From NCBI RefSeq assembly GCF_001552215.1, contig NZ_BCQT01000027.1, positions 62,001 through 126,000 of the forward strand: a DNA stretch of 64,000 nucleotides, read 5' to 3'. This DNA is from Actinomadura macra NBRC 14102. GTDB lineage: Bacteria; Actinomycetota; Actinomycetes; Streptosporangiales; Streptosporangiaceae. Under the pieces are notes generated by a model. That model was not told the DNA's origin. It saw only the letters and a program-made list of their open reading frames with translations, and did not search any database. This document shows positions 52,443 to 60,961 of the stretch, piece after piece (position 1 is the first letter of the stretch; the number at the start of each line of letters is the position of its first letter). Both the position numbers and the translations under genes were made by a program.

Positions 52443-53486
52443 ATGAGTGCGGGTGGCCCTGGAAAGGGGGCGCGGGTGGCGGCCGGCGGAGCGGCGCGGA
52501 CACGCGCCTGGGGCGTGGGCCTGGTGGTGGTGTCCTCGGTGTGCTTCGGGGCCTCGGGACCGTTCGGCAAAGCCCTCATCGAGGCGGGGCTCGGGCCGCT
52601 GCAGGCGGTGTGGCTGCGGATCGCGGTGGCGGCATCGGCGCTGGTCCCGCTCGTGCCGATGCTGCGCGGACGGTCGGCGATGCGCGGCCTCCGCCCGCAC
52701 CTGGGGTGGCTGGCGGTCAACGGGCTGACCGGCATCGCCGGCTGCCAGGCGTGCTACTTCGTCGCCGCCTCCCGGCTCCCGGTCGGCGTCGCGATCCTGC
52801 TGGAGTTCAGCGGCCCGGTGCTGGTGCTGGCGTGGCTGCGGTTCGCGCGCCGTGTACCCGTGCACCGCACCGCCGTCGCCGGGGTCGTGGTCGCGATGGC
52901 GGGTCTGGCGCTGGTCGTCCAGGTGTGGTCGGGTCTGGGCCTTGACCCGCTCGGCCTCGCCGCCGGACTCGGCGCCGCGGCCTGCCAGGCCAGCTACTTC
53001 CTGGTCGTGGACCGCCTCGCCGGCCGGGTCGACCCCCTGGTCGTCACCGCGTCCGGCATGGTCGTGGCCACCGCCGCGCTCACCGCGCTCGCGGCGCCCT
53101 GGACCCTGCCCTGGGACGTGCTACCCGCCGCGGTGAACATCGGCGGTCACGCCGCGCCCGGTTGGACGCTCGTCGCCTGGATCGCGCTGGTCAGTACCGT
53201 CCTTGCCTACCTCACCGGTGTCGCGGGCCTGCAACGGCTGCCCGCACAGGTCGGCGGCGCGATCTGCTACATCGAGGCCGTTGCCGCCACCCTCATCGCC
53301 TGGGCTGCGCTCGGCGAGCGCCTGACCCCGACGCAGATGGTGGGCGGCGTCATCGTGCTGGCCGGCGCCTACATCGCCCAGCGTGCCGCGGGTGGACGCC
53401 TGCCCGCGCCCGTCCCGCCCCCGTCCGGGATCGCCGGCGCGTCGGGCGAGACCCCGGAGACCACGGCCCCCGCCCTCCGCCGCTGA
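52443..53486 (+). CDS. EamA family (DMT superfamily) transporter
   Basis: This 347-residue protein has ten membrane helices in two EamA repeats: residues about 25-155 (SSVCFGASGPFGKALIEAGLGPLQAVWLRIAVAASALVPLVP, CYFVAASRLPVGVAILLEFSGPVLVLAWL) and about 175-315 (CQASYFLVVDRLAG, STVLAYLTGVAGLQRLPAQVGGAICYIEAVAATLIAWAALGERLTPTQMVGGVIVLAGAYIAQ). It exports or imports small metabolites, perhaps amino acids. The GTG at 52476 with GGAAAGGGGG is an alternative start. Confidence 0.92.
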   Translation: MSAGGPGKGARVAAGGAARTRAWGVGLVVVSSVCFGASGPFGKALIEAGLGPLQAVWLRIAVAASALVPLVPMLRGRSAMRGLRPHLGWLAVNGLTGIAGCQACYFVAASRLPVGVAILLEFSGPVLVLAWLRFARRVPVHRTAVAGVVVAMAGLALVVQVWSGLGLDPLGLAAGLGAAACQASYFLVVDRLAGRVDPLVVTASGMVVATAALTALAAPWTLPWDVLPAAVNIGGHAAPGWTLVAWIALVSTVLAYLTGVAGLQRLPAQVGGAICYIEAVAATLIAWAALGERLTPTQMVGGVIVLAGAYIAQRAAGGRLPAPVPPPSGIAGASGETPETTAPALRR

Positions 53487-53515
53487 CCCCCGGGGCCCCA
53501 GCGCCTCGGGAGGAG

Positions 53516-53635
53516 ATGCGCACCGACGTCTACGCCGCCGCCGCACGCGTCTTCGACCTGCTCGAACACGGCCTCGGTGACTACGCCGCGGCCACACCCG
53601 GACCCACCCGCCGCGGCCCGGCCACCGGAAAATGA
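53516..53635 (+). CDS. small 39-aa protein ahead of the vWA gene
   Basis: ATG follows GGGAGGAG very closely (2-base spacing). The peptide is MRTDVYAAAARVFDLLEHG, then LGDYAAATPGP and a basic tail. The first 25 residues could form an amphipathic helix. No family recognised. It sits 55 bases before the TROVE-like vWA gene and may be its small partner, or a chance frame. Confidence 0.4.
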   Translation: MRTDVYAAAARVFDLLEHGLGDYAAATPGPTRRGPATGK

Positions 53636-53690
53636 GTGTCGGGGCACTCCCGGCCGTTCCTACACTCCATGATTGCGGAGGCGAACAATC

Positions 53691-55016
53691 ATGGACACCC
53701 CCACGCTCCTTGCCCACCTGGAGACCCACGACACCGCCCTCACCCTGCCCCGGGGCGGCACCCTGCGCTGGGACGACGCGGACCTGCACCGCGCCGCCCA
53801 CACCGACGACCCCGAGGGCTACGCGCTGCTCGGCCTGGCCCCGGGCGTGCGGCCCTGGCAGCGCGCCCGCGTGCTGCTCCAGGTGCTCAACGCCTCCCAG
53901 GCCGGCCTGGACGAGGCGACCCGCACCGTCCTGCACCGCGCCGCCCGCGTCCTGACGCTGGGACTGCCGCCCGCGCACGTCATCACCGTCCTGCTCGGGC
54001 TGCGGCGACTGCGTGCCAACCACAAGCACACCACCCGCACCGCACTGCGGTTCGTCCTGGAGCACCCCGACGCCGACGCGCTTATCGCCGCACGCCGCCC
54101 CGCGCTCGTGGACTGCTTCGAGCACGCGCTCGGCACGGCCACCGCCCGCGGCTGCGCCCGGCGCATCGCCGACGGCGACACCGCCTCGGACTACCTGCAG
54201 CGGCGGCTGCTGCGCTTCCTCACCCACCCGCACACCGCGCCCGCCCGCATCCGCGCGCTCTACGACCCCGGGCCAGAGGGCGCCGCCGCTCCACACGAGC
54301 CCGCCCTCGCCCTGGACAGCGGACGCGAACGCCCGCCCACCATCACCGCCACCAACCGCGGCGACATCGCCGCCACCCTCGTCCACCTGTACCGCGGCGG
54401 GCCGTCGGCGTCGCTGTATGAGGCACTCGGCCGGTTCGTCGACGACGCCGCCGGCGCCTTCCCCCGCTTCGACGGGACGGTCGCGCTGGTGCTGGACGCC
54501 TCGGCGTCCATGCGCGGCTACGGCACCCGCGAATGGGCGGTGATGTCACAGGCCGCCGCGCTGCGGATGGTCCTGACGCAGGTGTGCGCACGGCTGGAGG
54601 TCGTCGAGGTCGGCGGTGACGAGCGCGCCCCGCGCGGCGCCACCGACCTGGCCATGGGCGTCCTGGACGCGCTCGGCACCGGCCCCGACCTCATCGCCGT
54701 CGTCTCCGACGGCTACGAGAACCTGTTCCCCGGCGACCTCGCCCGCGTCGTCGCCACACTGCCGCGCACCGGGATCACCACCCCGGTGGTGTTCTGCCAC
54801 GCGATGTTCACCGGCAGCGACGACCTGGCACTGCGCCGCCCCGCGCCGTCCCTGCCGCAACGCGGGTTCTGGCACCAGGACGACTTCGCCGAGCTGCTGC
54901 CCTGGATGCTCGGGCACTGCGCGGCCGGCGCGCCCTGGCTGCGCGCCGCCCTGCACGCCCGCCTGGACGACCTCGACCGGCGCGCCGACGCGCTCGCCCC
55001 CGGACTGGCCGCCTGA
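53691..55016 (+). CDS. TROVE-like protein: helical repeat region plus vWA domain
   Basis: The ATG follows GGAGG by nine bases and gives 441 residues. Residues 1-235 are a helical solenoid (LLGLAPGVRPWQRARVLLQVLNASQAG, VITVLLGLRRLRANHKHTTRTALRFVLEHPDADALI, YLQRRLLRFLTHPHTAPARI). Residues about 262-430 are a von Willebrand A domain with a complete MIDAS: DASAS near 269, a Thr in RGATDLAMG near 317 and VSDGYEN near 340. This order resembles Ro60/Rsr TROVE proteins, which bind Y RNAs. The sequence match to TROVE proper is not certain. It is followed by a hairpin and an ARPP-1 gene. Confidence 0.75.
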   Translation: MDTPTLLAHLETHDTALTLPRGGTLRWDDADLHRAAHTDDPEGYALLGLAPGVRPWQRARVLLQVLNASQAGLDEATRTVLHRAARVLTLGLPPAHVITVLLGLRRLRANHKHTTRTALRFVLEHPDADALIAARRPALVDCFEHALGTATARGCARRIADGDTASDYLQRRLLRFLTHPHTAPARIRALYDPGPEGAAAPHEPALALDSGRERPPTITATNRGDIAATLVHLYRGGPSASLYEALGRFVDDAAGAFPRFDGTVALVLDASASMRGYGTREWAVMSQAAALRMVLTQVCARLEVVEVGGDERAPRGATDLAMGVLDALGTGPDLIAVVSDGYENLFPGDLARVVATLPRTGITTPVVFCHAMFTGSDDLALRRPAPSLPQRGFWHQDDFAELLPWMLGHCAAGAPWLRAALHARLDDLDRRADALAPGLAA

Positions 55017-55054
55017 ACCGGCGCCCGCCACCGGGTGCGGGGGCCGGTTCAGGC
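55011..55054 (+). terminator. long hairpin at the end of the vWA gene
   Basis: The outer arms GCCTGAACCGGC (55011-55022) and its complement (55043-55054) form 12 pairs; after one mismatch, CCCGC/GCGGG add five pairs, with an eight-base loop. The vWA stop codon is inside the left arm. There is no U-run. It may attenuate or shape expression of the ARPP-1 gene 75 bases downstream. Confidence 0.6.
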
Positions 55055-55128
55055 CCATTCACCCGGCCCCACACGCACCCCGCCCGTACGACCTGCAAGG
55101 CAAGACCCGCACGGAAGAAGGGAGCACC

Positions 55129-56088
55129 GTGACCGACACGACGGCGCTCGACACCCTGGTCCCCGGACCGCTCAGCCTCGCCGGGCACCGCCTCGGCACC
55201 CCGCAGCAGGCGGGCGCGCTGACGATGGTCCCGATCTCCGGGCCCGCCCACCCCGGCTTCGCGCCGCCCCGCAGCGGTCTGAAGCTGTCGCGGGTCGTCG
55301 GTTACGGGCAGGTCGAGCTGACCAACGGCGCCCCGTCCGGCGTGGCCATCGTGCCGCTGCACATCGGCTACATCCAGGACCGCGCCCAAAACCACGCCCT
55401 GTGCCGGTCGGCGTTCCTGGCCCCCGGACAGACCCTGCGCTTCGACGACGCCTGCTGCGTCCAGGAAAGCCAGGGCGGCTACCTCGCCGGCGGCGAGCAG
55501 TGGTTCTTCGTGCTCCCCACCGAACTGCGCGACCGCGCCCTGGAACTGCGCGGCGTCCACGGCTACAACAAGCTGTGGGGCGACATCGCCGAACTCAACG
55601 TCCGGTACGGCCTGGCCCGGCGCGGGCACCTGGAGCAGATCCTGTCCCGCAAGAGGCCCGTGCTCACCCAGTTCCAGAGCCGACTGGAACTCCAGCCCGG
55701 CCAGGTCGGCGCGCTGTTCCTCATCGCCGGACGGTTCGCCGGACTGGAAATCGCCCCCGACCCCGCCTACTTCGCCGAGATGTGGACCGCGCTGGTCTGC
55801 TTCGCCTACGGCGCCGCCGCCTGGCGGGCCGAACCCGCCCCCACCGCCCCCATCCCCTACGAGGCGGCGGACCTGGCCGAACTGCGCGGTGCCCTGGACC
55901 GCGACCGCTCGGCCCGCCTCGCCGAAGTCGCCGGGTGGCTCGCCGACGCCCCCGCCGGCGCCGTCTCCCTCCAGGAGGAGGACCGCTACCTGGACCTGCG
56001 GCTGTCCACCGTCACCGGCCCGCACCTCGCCGGGCAGATCGTCACCGACCGGGACCGCACCGTCTACGCGTCCCTGTTCGCGCGCTGA
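55129..56088 (+). CDS. ARPP-1 family domain protein
   Basis: The GTG follows AAGGGAG; 319 residues. The ARPP-1 order of motifs is visible: LSLAGHRLGTPQQAGALTMVPI, then IQDRAQNHALCRSAFLAPGQTLRFDDACCVQESQGGYL (the equivalent of QNRVLNTT...SCVEQGRW) and VGALFLIAGRFAGLEIAPDPAYFAEMWTALV. Members of this family were described next to ADP-ribosyl-glycohydrolase and phosphatase genes and are suspected to act in ADP-ribose or RNA-end metabolism; none has a proven activity as far as I know. Residues about 220-300 add a Glu/Asp-rich extension. The pairing with a TROVE-like vWA gene suggests a common RNA-linked role (inference). Confidence 0.78.
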   Translation: MTDTTALDTLVPGPLSLAGHRLGTPQQAGALTMVPISGPAHPGFAPPRSGLKLSRVVGYGQVELTNGAPSGVAIVPLHIGYIQDRAQNHALCRSAFLAPGQTLRFDDACCVQESQGGYLAGGEQWFFVLPTELRDRALELRGVHGYNKLWGDIAELNVRYGLARRGHLEQILSRKRPVLTQFQSRLELQPGQVGALFLIAGRFAGLEIAPDPAYFAEMWTALVCFAYGAAAWRAEPAPTAPIPYEAADLAELRGALDRDRSARLAEVAGWLADAPAGAVSLQEEDRYLDLRLSTVTGPHLAGQIVTDRDRTVYASLFAR

Positions 56089-56089
56089 T

Positions 56090-56122
56090 CCCGGGGCGAT
56101 CCACAAAAAGGGTTGCCCCGGG
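56090..56122 (+). terminator. hairpin just after the ARPP-1 stop
   Basis: CCCGGGGC pairs with GCCCCGGG, and GATCC with GGGTT (one GC-AT mixed stem, 13 pairs including two G-U), around the loop ACAAAAA. Its right side has no U-run. It may be a terminator or the 5' part of a small RNA. The following 300 bases hold an ACATCGG...CCGATGT inverted repeat (56348-56369) and no other recognised feature. Confidence 0.55.
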
Positions 56123-56434
56123 AGACCCCCACCCACTTGAATCGGAACTACGGGAACTGTGCCGGGCACCTCAGGCAGAAACCCTGATTCCAGATCTCGG
56201 GGCATCGTCTATTCAACGATCCTGAGCCTGACGAGGCGCCGGCCACCTGTCCCACCCCGTCCCCCTCCGGGACGCCCACGCGGAAACCGACCCGGCCGAC
56301 GCGTCCACTGCTCCCATTCTCACAGTAGAGCGAGGGGAAGCCGAAATACATCGGCCCCAGGACCGATGTTTGCGGCCCACCCGTTCCCTAGTCTGTGGCC
56401 CCGACCCGCTCCCGGCGCCATACGGAGGGACAGC

Positions 56435-56620
56435 ATGCACGACCCGGAGGACACCACCGCCGACTGCCCCCATTGCGGCCGCGCGGAGGTCCCCACCGGC
56501 GGCGAGCCGGACTGGCAGAGCGCGCTCGACGACTGGGCGTGGATCCTCCGGCTGAACCTCACCGACACCACCCACCGGCACCCGGCACGGTCACGAACCT
56601 CCCCGCCCTCATCCCGCTGA
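56435..56620 (+). CDS. small CxxC-containing hypothetical protein
   Basis: ATG follows GGAGG by six bases; 61 residues: MHDPEDTTADCPHCGRAEVPTGGEPDWQSALDDWAWILRLNLTD and a Thr/Ser/Arg-rich tail. The single CPHCG may form half of a zinc site in a dimer. It stands 170 bases before the AI-2E transporter gene. Confidence 0.5.
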   Translation: MHDPEDTTADCPHCGRAEVPTGGEPDWQSALDDWAWILRLNLTDTTHRHPARSRTSPPSSR

Positions 56621-56788
56621 CCTGCCACCTCACCCCCCACGCCGGACCCCCACAGCAAACCCCGCATGATCCCGCCCGCCGCCGTCACCGGCGGGCCCAC
56701 GGCGCGGCGGCTGAAGTCTCGGCAAAGGTTGGCTCCCCCGCAGGGCGTACGGACGGGCGGGACGCGATGCCGCGGTTAGCGTGCGGGC

Positions 56789-58084
56789 ATGCCGCAGACG
56801 CCCGGCGACAGGCCCGCGAACGCGCCCGCCGACGTCTCGACGGGCGCTACCGCGCAAGGCGACACCGTGCCGGGCGACGCCCCGTCCGGCGTCACCGTGG
56901 CCGGCGGCGCCCCGCCCGATGGCCCCGGACCGCCCGCCGAGGCCGCCGGCGACCGCCCCGATCCCCGGCGGATGCCGCCCTGGCTGCCGAAGGCGTTCCT
57001 GCTCGCGGGCGGCACCGTCGTGCTGTTCATCGTGGGGGTGTGGCTGGTCGGGCGGCTGCGCGAACTGCTGCTGTTGCTGCTGACCTCGCTGTTCGTGGCG
57101 TTCGCGATCGAACCGGCCGTCAACTGGCTGGCCGCGCACGGCTGGCGGCGCGGCTGGGCGACCGGCCTGATGTTCCTGGTCATCGCGGTGTTCATCGCCG
57201 CGTTCGTCGGCGGGATCGGATCGCTGCTGGCCACCCAGACCACCAACCTGATCGACGGGTTCCCCGGATACGTCCGGGAGGTCATCGACTGGATCAACGC
57301 GACATTCGGGACGAACCTCTCGCGTGACACGGTGTTCCAGCGGCTGCCGACCGTGACCGAGCAACTCTCGGGGCACCTGTCGGTGATCGCCGGGAACGTG
57401 TGGGGGATCGGCGCCACCGCGTTCGGGGTCATCTTCAAGCTCCTCGGAATGCTGCTGTTCACCTTCTACCTGTCGGCGCAGGGCCCCCAGTTCCGCCGGA
57501 CGGTCTGCTCGGTGCTGCCACCCCACCGCCAGCGCCAGGTGCTGTGGGCATGGGAGATCGCTGTCGAGAAGACCGGCGGCTACATCTACTCCCGCGCGCT
57601 GCTGGCGATGATCTCCGCCGTCGCCCACTACATCGCCATGGCCGGGCTGGGGGTCCCCTACGCGCTGACGCTGGCGCTGTGGGTGGGCGTGGTGTCGCAG
57701 TTCATCCCCGCGGTCGGCACCTACCTCGCCGGCGCGGTACCGGTACTGATCGCCCTGACCAAGGCCCCCTCCACCGCGCTGTGGATGCTGCTGTTCATCA
57801 CCGCCTACCAGCAACTGGAGAACTACCTCCTGCAACCGCGTATCACCGCCAGGACGCTGGACATGCATCCCGCGGTCGCGTTCGGGCTCGTGCTGGCCGG
57901 CGTCGCCGTCGTCGGACCCACCGGCGCGCTGCTGGCGCTGCCCCTCGGTGCCAGCGTCCAGGCGTTCGCCGCCGCCTACATCCGCCGCTACGAGATCGAG
58001 GAGCACCCCCTCACCGAACCCGTCCGACCCCGGCCCAAGCCCCGTTCATGGCCCCGATGGTGGCGCCGGTGGTGGCGCCGCTGA
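56789..58084 (+). CDS. AI-2E family transporter (PerM/TqsA type)
   Basis: TAGCGT lies six bases before the ATG and there is no SD: a leaderless start. The 431-residue protein has a disordered Gly/Ala/Pro N-terminus (1-65) and then eight membrane helices with the family motifs LLLLLTSLFVAFAIEPAVNWLA, FKLLGMLLFTFYLSAQG, GGYIYSRALLAMISAVAHYIAMAGLGVPYALTLALWVGVVSQFIPAVGTYLAGAVPVLIAL and LENYLLQPRITARTLDMHPAVAFGLVLAGVAVVGPTGALLALPLGA. It exports an unidentified compound or ion. The C-terminus is rich in Trp/Arg. Confidence 0.93.
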   Translation: MPQTPGDRPANAPADVSTGATAQGDTVPGDAPSGVTVAGGAPPDGPGPPAEAAGDRPDPRRMPPWLPKAFLLAGGTVVLFIVGVWLVGRLRELLLLLLTSLFVAFAIEPAVNWLAAHGWRRGWATGLMFLVIAVFIAAFVGGIGSLLATQTTNLIDGFPGYVREVIDWINATFGTNLSRDTVFQRLPTVTEQLSGHLSVIAGNVWGIGATAFGVIFKLLGMLLFTFYLSAQGPQFRRTVCSVLPPHRQRQVLWAWEIAVEKTGGYIYSRALLAMISAVAHYIAMAGLGVPYALTLALWVGVVSQFIPAVGTYLAGAVPVLIALTKAPSTALWMLLFITAYQQLENYLLQPRITARTLDMHPAVAFGLVLAGVAVVGPTGALLALPLGASVQAFAAAYIRRYEIEEHPLTEPVRPRPKPRSWPRWWRRWWRR

Positions 58085-58238
58085 CCCGGGCCCCGCCTCG
58101 GCGCCCCTTTGCCGAGTCCGTGCCAGAGCCTGACCGGCTCGTCGACCATTGCCGTGGACGCGGCCCCGGCGCCGGGCTAACGTGCCGACAGAGACCTTGA
58201 TCGTTCCAATGGGCCGCTCGGGGGCGGAGGGAGCCGTC

Positions 58239-60083
58239 ATGCACCGTCCCCGCACACACCGCCACCGGTGCCTCGCCGGCCTCGCCGCCGCAGCGCTTGC
58301 CGTGACCGCACTGGCCGCACCGCCCGCATCCGGCGCGCCCGCGCCCGGGAAGGACCCCACGCTGCTGCGCATCCTGCGGTCGATGACCCTGCCGGAGAAG
58401 GTCGCGCAACTGTTCGTCCTGCAGGTGTACGGCAAGAGCGCCGACACCAGCGACCCCGCCGACGTCGCCGCCAACCGCAGGCTCTACGGCGTCGACAACG
58501 CCGCGCAGGTCGTCGCCCGCTACCATCCCGGCGGATTCCTCTACTACTCCGCCTCCCCGGCCAACGTCGACAGCCCGCGCCAGCTCGCCGCGTTCTCCAA
58601 CGGCATCCAGCGCGCCGCGATGGCCCAGCGCGTCCCGATCCCCGCCACGATCGCCACCGACCAGGAGGGCGGTCTCGTCGCCCGCGTCCCCCCACCCGCG
58701 ACCCAGTCACCCGGCGCCATGGCCCTGGCGGCCGGCCGCCGCCCCGGCGACGCCGAAACCCTCGCCCGCATCACCGGACGGGAACTACGCGCCATCGGCA
58801 TCAACCAGGACTACGCACCCGACGCCGACGTCAACACCAACCCCGCCAACCCCGTCATCGGGGTCCGCTCCTTCGGATCCGATCCGGCCCTGGTGTCGCG
58901 GATGGTCACCGCGCAGATCGACGGTTACCGCGCCGGGGGAGTGACCCCCACCGTCAAACACTTCCCCGGCCACGGCGACACCACCACCGACAGCCACACC
59001 GGCGTCCCGCGCATCGGCCACACCCGCGCCGAATGGGAACGACTCGACCTGCCGCCGTTCCGCGCCGCCATCGCCCGCGGCGCCGACGCGATCATGACCG
59101 CGCACATCATCGTGCCCGCCCTCGACCCCTCCGGAGACCCCGCCACCCTGTCGCGGCCCATCCTCACCGGCATCCTGCGCGACCGGCTGCACTACCGCGG
59201 CGTCATCGTCACCGACGCACTCGACATGCAGGGCGTCCGCGACACCTACGGCGACGAGCGCATCCCCGTCCTCGCGCTCAAGGCAGGCGTCGACGTGCTG
59301 CTCAAGCCCCCGGCCGATGCCTCCGGCAACGGCGTGTTCGCCCGCCAGCTCGCCGCCGTCGTCGGCGCCGTCCACAGCGGCGAGCTCACCGAGAAGCGCA
59401 TCGACGAGTCCGTCTACCGGATACTGGAGCTCAAGGACCGGCGCGGGCTGTTCCGCGACCCCTACGCCGACGAAGCCAAGATCGGCGAGATCGTCGGCGT
59501 CCCCGCGCACCTGGCCGCCGCCCAGCGCGCCGCCGACCACACCACCACCCTCGTCAAGAACGACGCCCGCCTCCTCCCGCTGCGGCCCGGCCGCCGCGAC
59601 GTCCTCGTCACCGGCTGGGGCGCCTCCGCCACCAGCACCCTGGCCGCCGAGATCGGCGCACGCGGAGCAGCGACGACCGTCCAGGAGACGGGGCTGAGCC
59701 CCGACCGCACCCGCATCGACCGGGCCGTCACTGCCGCCCGCGACCACGACCTCGTCGTCGCCGTCACCAACCGCGCCTGGGACATCAGCAACGAAAGCCC
59801 CCACAACGGCCCCGGCCAGATGACCCTCGTCAAGGCGCTCGTCGCCACCGGCAGACCCGTCATCGTCATCGCCGCCCGCGACCCCTACGACATCGCCTAC
59901 TTCCCCGAAGCCACCACCTATCTGGCCACCTACTCCGCCACCGCCGAGGCGCTCCGCTCGGCCGCCACAGCCCTGTTCGGCGAACGCGACCCCCGCGGCC
60001 GCCTCCCCGTCGCCGTCCCCGCCCGCGACGACCCCGCCACCACGCTCTACCCCTTCGGCCATGGCCTGGGCTACCGCCACTGA
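58239..60083 (+). CDS. nagZ: secreted GH3 beta-N-acetylhexosaminidase (NagZ type)
   Basis: The ATG follows GGAGGGAG. The 614-residue protein begins with a signal peptide (HRPRTHRHRCLAGLAAAALAVTALAAPPASGAPAP). GH3 motifs: LFVLQVYG, TIATDQEGGLVARV, NQDYAPDADVNTNPANPVIGVRSFG, and the substrate-binding/acid loop KHFPGHGDTTTDSH near residue 240. The catalytic Asp is in GVIVTDALDMQGV near 325. The C-terminal GH3_C-like domain runs from about 410 to 600. It probably removes GlcNAc from muropeptides or chitin outside the membrane. Confidence 0.94.
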   Translation: MHRPRTHRHRCLAGLAAAALAVTALAAPPASGAPAPGKDPTLLRILRSMTLPEKVAQLFVLQVYGKSADTSDPADVAANRRLYGVDNAAQVVARYHPGGFLYYSASPANVDSPRQLAAFSNGIQRAAMAQRVPIPATIATDQEGGLVARVPPPATQSPGAMALAAGRRPGDAETLARITGRELRAIGINQDYAPDADVNTNPANPVIGVRSFGSDPALVSRMVTAQIDGYRAGGVTPTVKHFPGHGDTTTDSHTGVPRIGHTRAEWERLDLPPFRAAIARGADAIMTAHIIVPALDPSGDPATLSRPILTGILRDRLHYRGVIVTDALDMQGVRDTYGDERIPVLALKAGVDVLLKPPADASGNGVFARQLAAVVGAVHSGELTEKRIDESVYRILELKDRRGLFRDPYADEAKIGEIVGVPAHLAAAQRAADHTTTLVKNDARLLPLRPGRRDVLVTGWGASATSTLAAEIGARGAATTVQETGLSPDRTRIDRAVTAARDHDLVVAVTNRAWDISNESPHNGPGQMTLVKALVATGRPVIVIAARDPYDIAYFPEATTYLATYSATAEALRSAATALFGERDPRGRLPVAVPARDDPATTLYPFGHGLGYRH

Positions 60084-60209
60084 CCAGACGCACCGCCGCG
60101 AGTCCTCCCGTGTCGTGGACCGGACGGTGACCGCGCCGATCAGCTAAGAAACATCCGATGTGAGCGGTGTCTCAATCGACGGATCTCAGCGTCGGGCAGG
60201 ATCGAAAGG

Positions 60210-60923
60210 GTGCGGGTGCCTCCAACGGGGGGCGGGCGCCGTCCAGGAGGAGTCCCGCCCTGTGCGCTGCCGGTGGCCGCCGCCGTGGTGACGGTGGCGG
60301 CCACCCTCGACGTGCTGGCCGGCGGCCCGCTCCGCCAGTTCGACCACTGGGTGTTCTCCGACGGGCTGCCGCCGCGCACCGGCGCCTGGCACTGGTCATG
60401 GCGGACGGTCGTCAACGGCGGCCAGTACTGGCTCGCGGGCTCCCTGGTCGCGCTGACCGCCACCGTGGCCGCGTGGCGGCGCCGGAGCCTGCCGCTGCTG
60501 CTCGGCGCGGTGATCTGGCTGGCCGGGACCGAGGTGGTCGTACGCGGGGCGCAGATGGCGTTCGCGCGGACGCCCCCTCTCACCGGGCGGGACGCGCTGT
60601 TCGCGGACGGATTCCTGTCCTACCCGTCCGGCCACGCCGCCAACGCCGCCGCCTGCCTGCTGTTCGCGGCCGCGCTGGCGGGGGCCTCCCGCGGCTGGAG
60701 GATCGCCGCGCACACCCTGGCCGTCGGGGTCGCCGTGGCCACCGTCGCCCTCGGCTACCACTGGCCCTCCGACGCGTTCGCGGGGTGGGGGATCGGCGTG
60801 CTCATGGCCGGTGCGGGACGCGCGCTCGTGACCGACCGTTGGCTCGACCCCGACGGCGGACCGGGCGGCGGCCCCGGTCGCGGAGCACCGGCCCCCGCCG
60901 AGGACGGACGCCCGGTCGCCTGA
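60210..60923 (+). CDS. PAP2 superfamily phosphatase
   Basis: This 237-residue protein has about five membrane helices. PAP2 motif 1 is reduced (AFARTPPL in place of KxxxxxxRP), motif 2 is SYPSGHA (60622 region) and motif 3 is LGYHWPSDAFAG. Together they indicate an undecaprenyl-diphosphate- or lipid-phosphate-type phosphatase. The C-terminus is Gly/Pro-rich. GAAAGG precedes the GTG start. Confidence 0.88.
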   Translation: MRVPPTGGGRRPGGVPPCALPVAAAVVTVAATLDVLAGGPLRQFDHWVFSDGLPPRTGAWHWSWRTVVNGGQYWLAGSLVALTATVAAWRRRSLPLLLGAVIWLAGTEVVVRGAQMAFARTPPLTGRDALFADGFLSYPSGHAANAAACLLFAAALAGASRGWRIAAHTLAVGVAVATVALGYHWPSDAFAGWGIGVLMAGAGRALVTDRWLDPDGGPGGGPGRGAPAPAEDGRPVA

Positions 60924-60932
60924 GCGCCATGG

Positions 60933-60956
60933 CCGGGGCCGGCGCGCCGGCCCCGG
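60933..60956. terminator. perfect GC palindrome between convergent genes
   Basis: CCGGGGCCGGCG and its complement with no loop bases, a 24-base perfect palindrome between the PAP2 stop and the hydrolase stop. Likely a bidirectional terminator. Confidence 0.65.
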
Positions 60957-60961
60957 ACACC

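Noticed and set aside
56630..58006. A 458-codon minus-strand frame opposite the AI-2E transporter gene
   Set aside because: Composition is His/Arg/Gln-rich shadow; the plus strand encodes a normal eight-helix transporter.
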